Assembly: GCA_036562755.1 (NCBI GenBank)
Contig: DATCJN010000023.1
Span: 1 to 13,806, forward strand
Reading direction: 5' to 3'
Source of the DNA: DUVY01 sp036562755
GTDB taxonomy: Bacteria; Bacillota; Clostridia; Christensenellales; DUVY01
DNA: 13,806 bases
Below are positions 13,722-13,806 of this stretch, piece by piece (position 1 is the stretch's first letter; the number at the start of each line of letters is the position of its first letter). The notes beneath the pieces are model-generated. The model saw only the letters and a program-made list of their open reading frames with translations. It made no database searches and had not been told where the DNA came from. A program made the position numbers and the translations under genes.

Positions 13722-13766
13722 CTAACCTAAACTCCTCTAAACTAAACTATTCTAATCTAAACTATA
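13722..13766 (-). promoter_or_regulatory. Probable TRAP (MtrB) RNA-binding site overlapping the trpE ribosome binding site
   Basis: Read on the coding strand, these 45 bases are nine consecutive five-base units, each ending in UAG (eight) or GAG (one, the seventh), with exactly two bases between triplets. The two-base spacers vary (such as UA, UU, AU, AA, GU) while all nine AG dinucleotides are constant. That pattern suits a TRAP target, in which (G/U)AG triplets with 2-3-base spacers wrap round the protein ring, better than a simple DNA repeat. The GAG unit is the AGGAG Shine-Dalgarno sequence of trpE, and the array ends one base before the ATG. TRAP with bound tryptophan should block ribosome access, as described for Bacillus trpG and trpP. 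The mtrB gene is not in the window. Confidence 0.75.
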
Positions 13767-13767
13767 T

Positions 13768-13806
13768 TTAGTTTTTCACATTTTCTTCAGGTTCCGGTGG
13801 ATATTC
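13768..13806 (-). CDS. Possible C-terminal end of an upstream gene
   Basis: An open frame enters from the right edge and stops at TAA (13770-13768), one base before the triplet array. The visible 12 residues are EYPPEPEENVKN, a Pro/Glu-rich acidic tail. Twelve open codons are weak evidence on their own. If the frame is real, the trp genes follow another gene with only 47 bases between, and the trp promoter may lie further upstream, outside the window. I cannot assign a family. Confidence 0.4.
   Translation of the reverse strand, partial: EYPPEPEENVKN

Noticed and set aside
13722..13766. The pentamer array as an ordinary minisatellite or slippage repeat
   Set aside because: The spacer positions vary while every AG is kept, and one unit is the functional Shine-Dalgarno. 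That pattern fits selection for an RNA-binding site better than recent tandem duplication.
13721..13767. T-box or leader-peptide attenuator before trpE
   Set aside because: Only 47 bases separate the upstream stop from the trpE ATG. There is no specifier stem, T-box sequence or terminator hairpin.

Overview
The window is a chromosomal segment of a low-GC, Gram-positive-type bacterium, most likely an uncultured member of the Clostridia or another deep Firmicutes lineage. Pointers are SepF next to a YggS-type PLP protein, a ComEB-type dCMP deaminase, a YjzC-like small protein, a DUF5665-like membrane protein, strong GGAGG-type ribosome binding sites and sigma-A-like promoters. Nothing looks phage-borne or transposon-borne; I see no tRNA, rRNA, CRISPR array or insertion sequence.

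Layout. 1-464 (minus): the first 15 codons of a probable NCS2 nucleobase permease, then a DUF5665-like membrane protein. 505-733 (plus): a near-consensus promoter and a 54-residue YjzC-like protein, ending at a bidirectional terminator. 866-3683 (minus): an operon of two related six-segment membrane proteins, yggS and sepF. 3777-4253 (minus): dCMP deaminase, divergent from groES-groEL (4453-6388, plus). 6444-7481 (minus): a lipoprotein with an InlB-type repeat, a very acidic linker and a C-terminal BspA-like leucine-rich-repeat segment. 7601-7795 (minus): a 64-residue two-segment membrane protein. 7961-13720 (minus): a complete, tightly coupled trpE-D-C-F-B-A operon with its own terminator. 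13768-13806 (minus): the possible last codons of an upstream gene.

The trp operon encodes every step from chorismate to tryptophan except the glutamine amidotransferase subunit TrpG. It therefore needs a TrpG/PabA from elsewhere, as in Bacillus subtilis, which has the same gene order.

The most striking feature is the 45 bases immediately before trpE. Read on the coding strand they are nine consecutive (U/G)AG triplets, each separated by exactly two bases, with the trpE Shine-Dalgarno sequence as one of the repeats. This is the signature of a TRAP (MtrB) binding site placed to block trpE translation. There is no room for a leader terminator or T-box, so control would be translational and passed down the operon by the overlapping gene ends.

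Other points of interest are two minus-strand genes whose -10 boxes lie 6-8 bases from the start codon with no Shine-Dalgarno (possible leaderless mRNAs), a tandem paralogous membrane-protein pair upstream of yggS-sepF, a CtsR-like site but no CIRCE element upstream of groES, and a TrpE with an altered signature motif.
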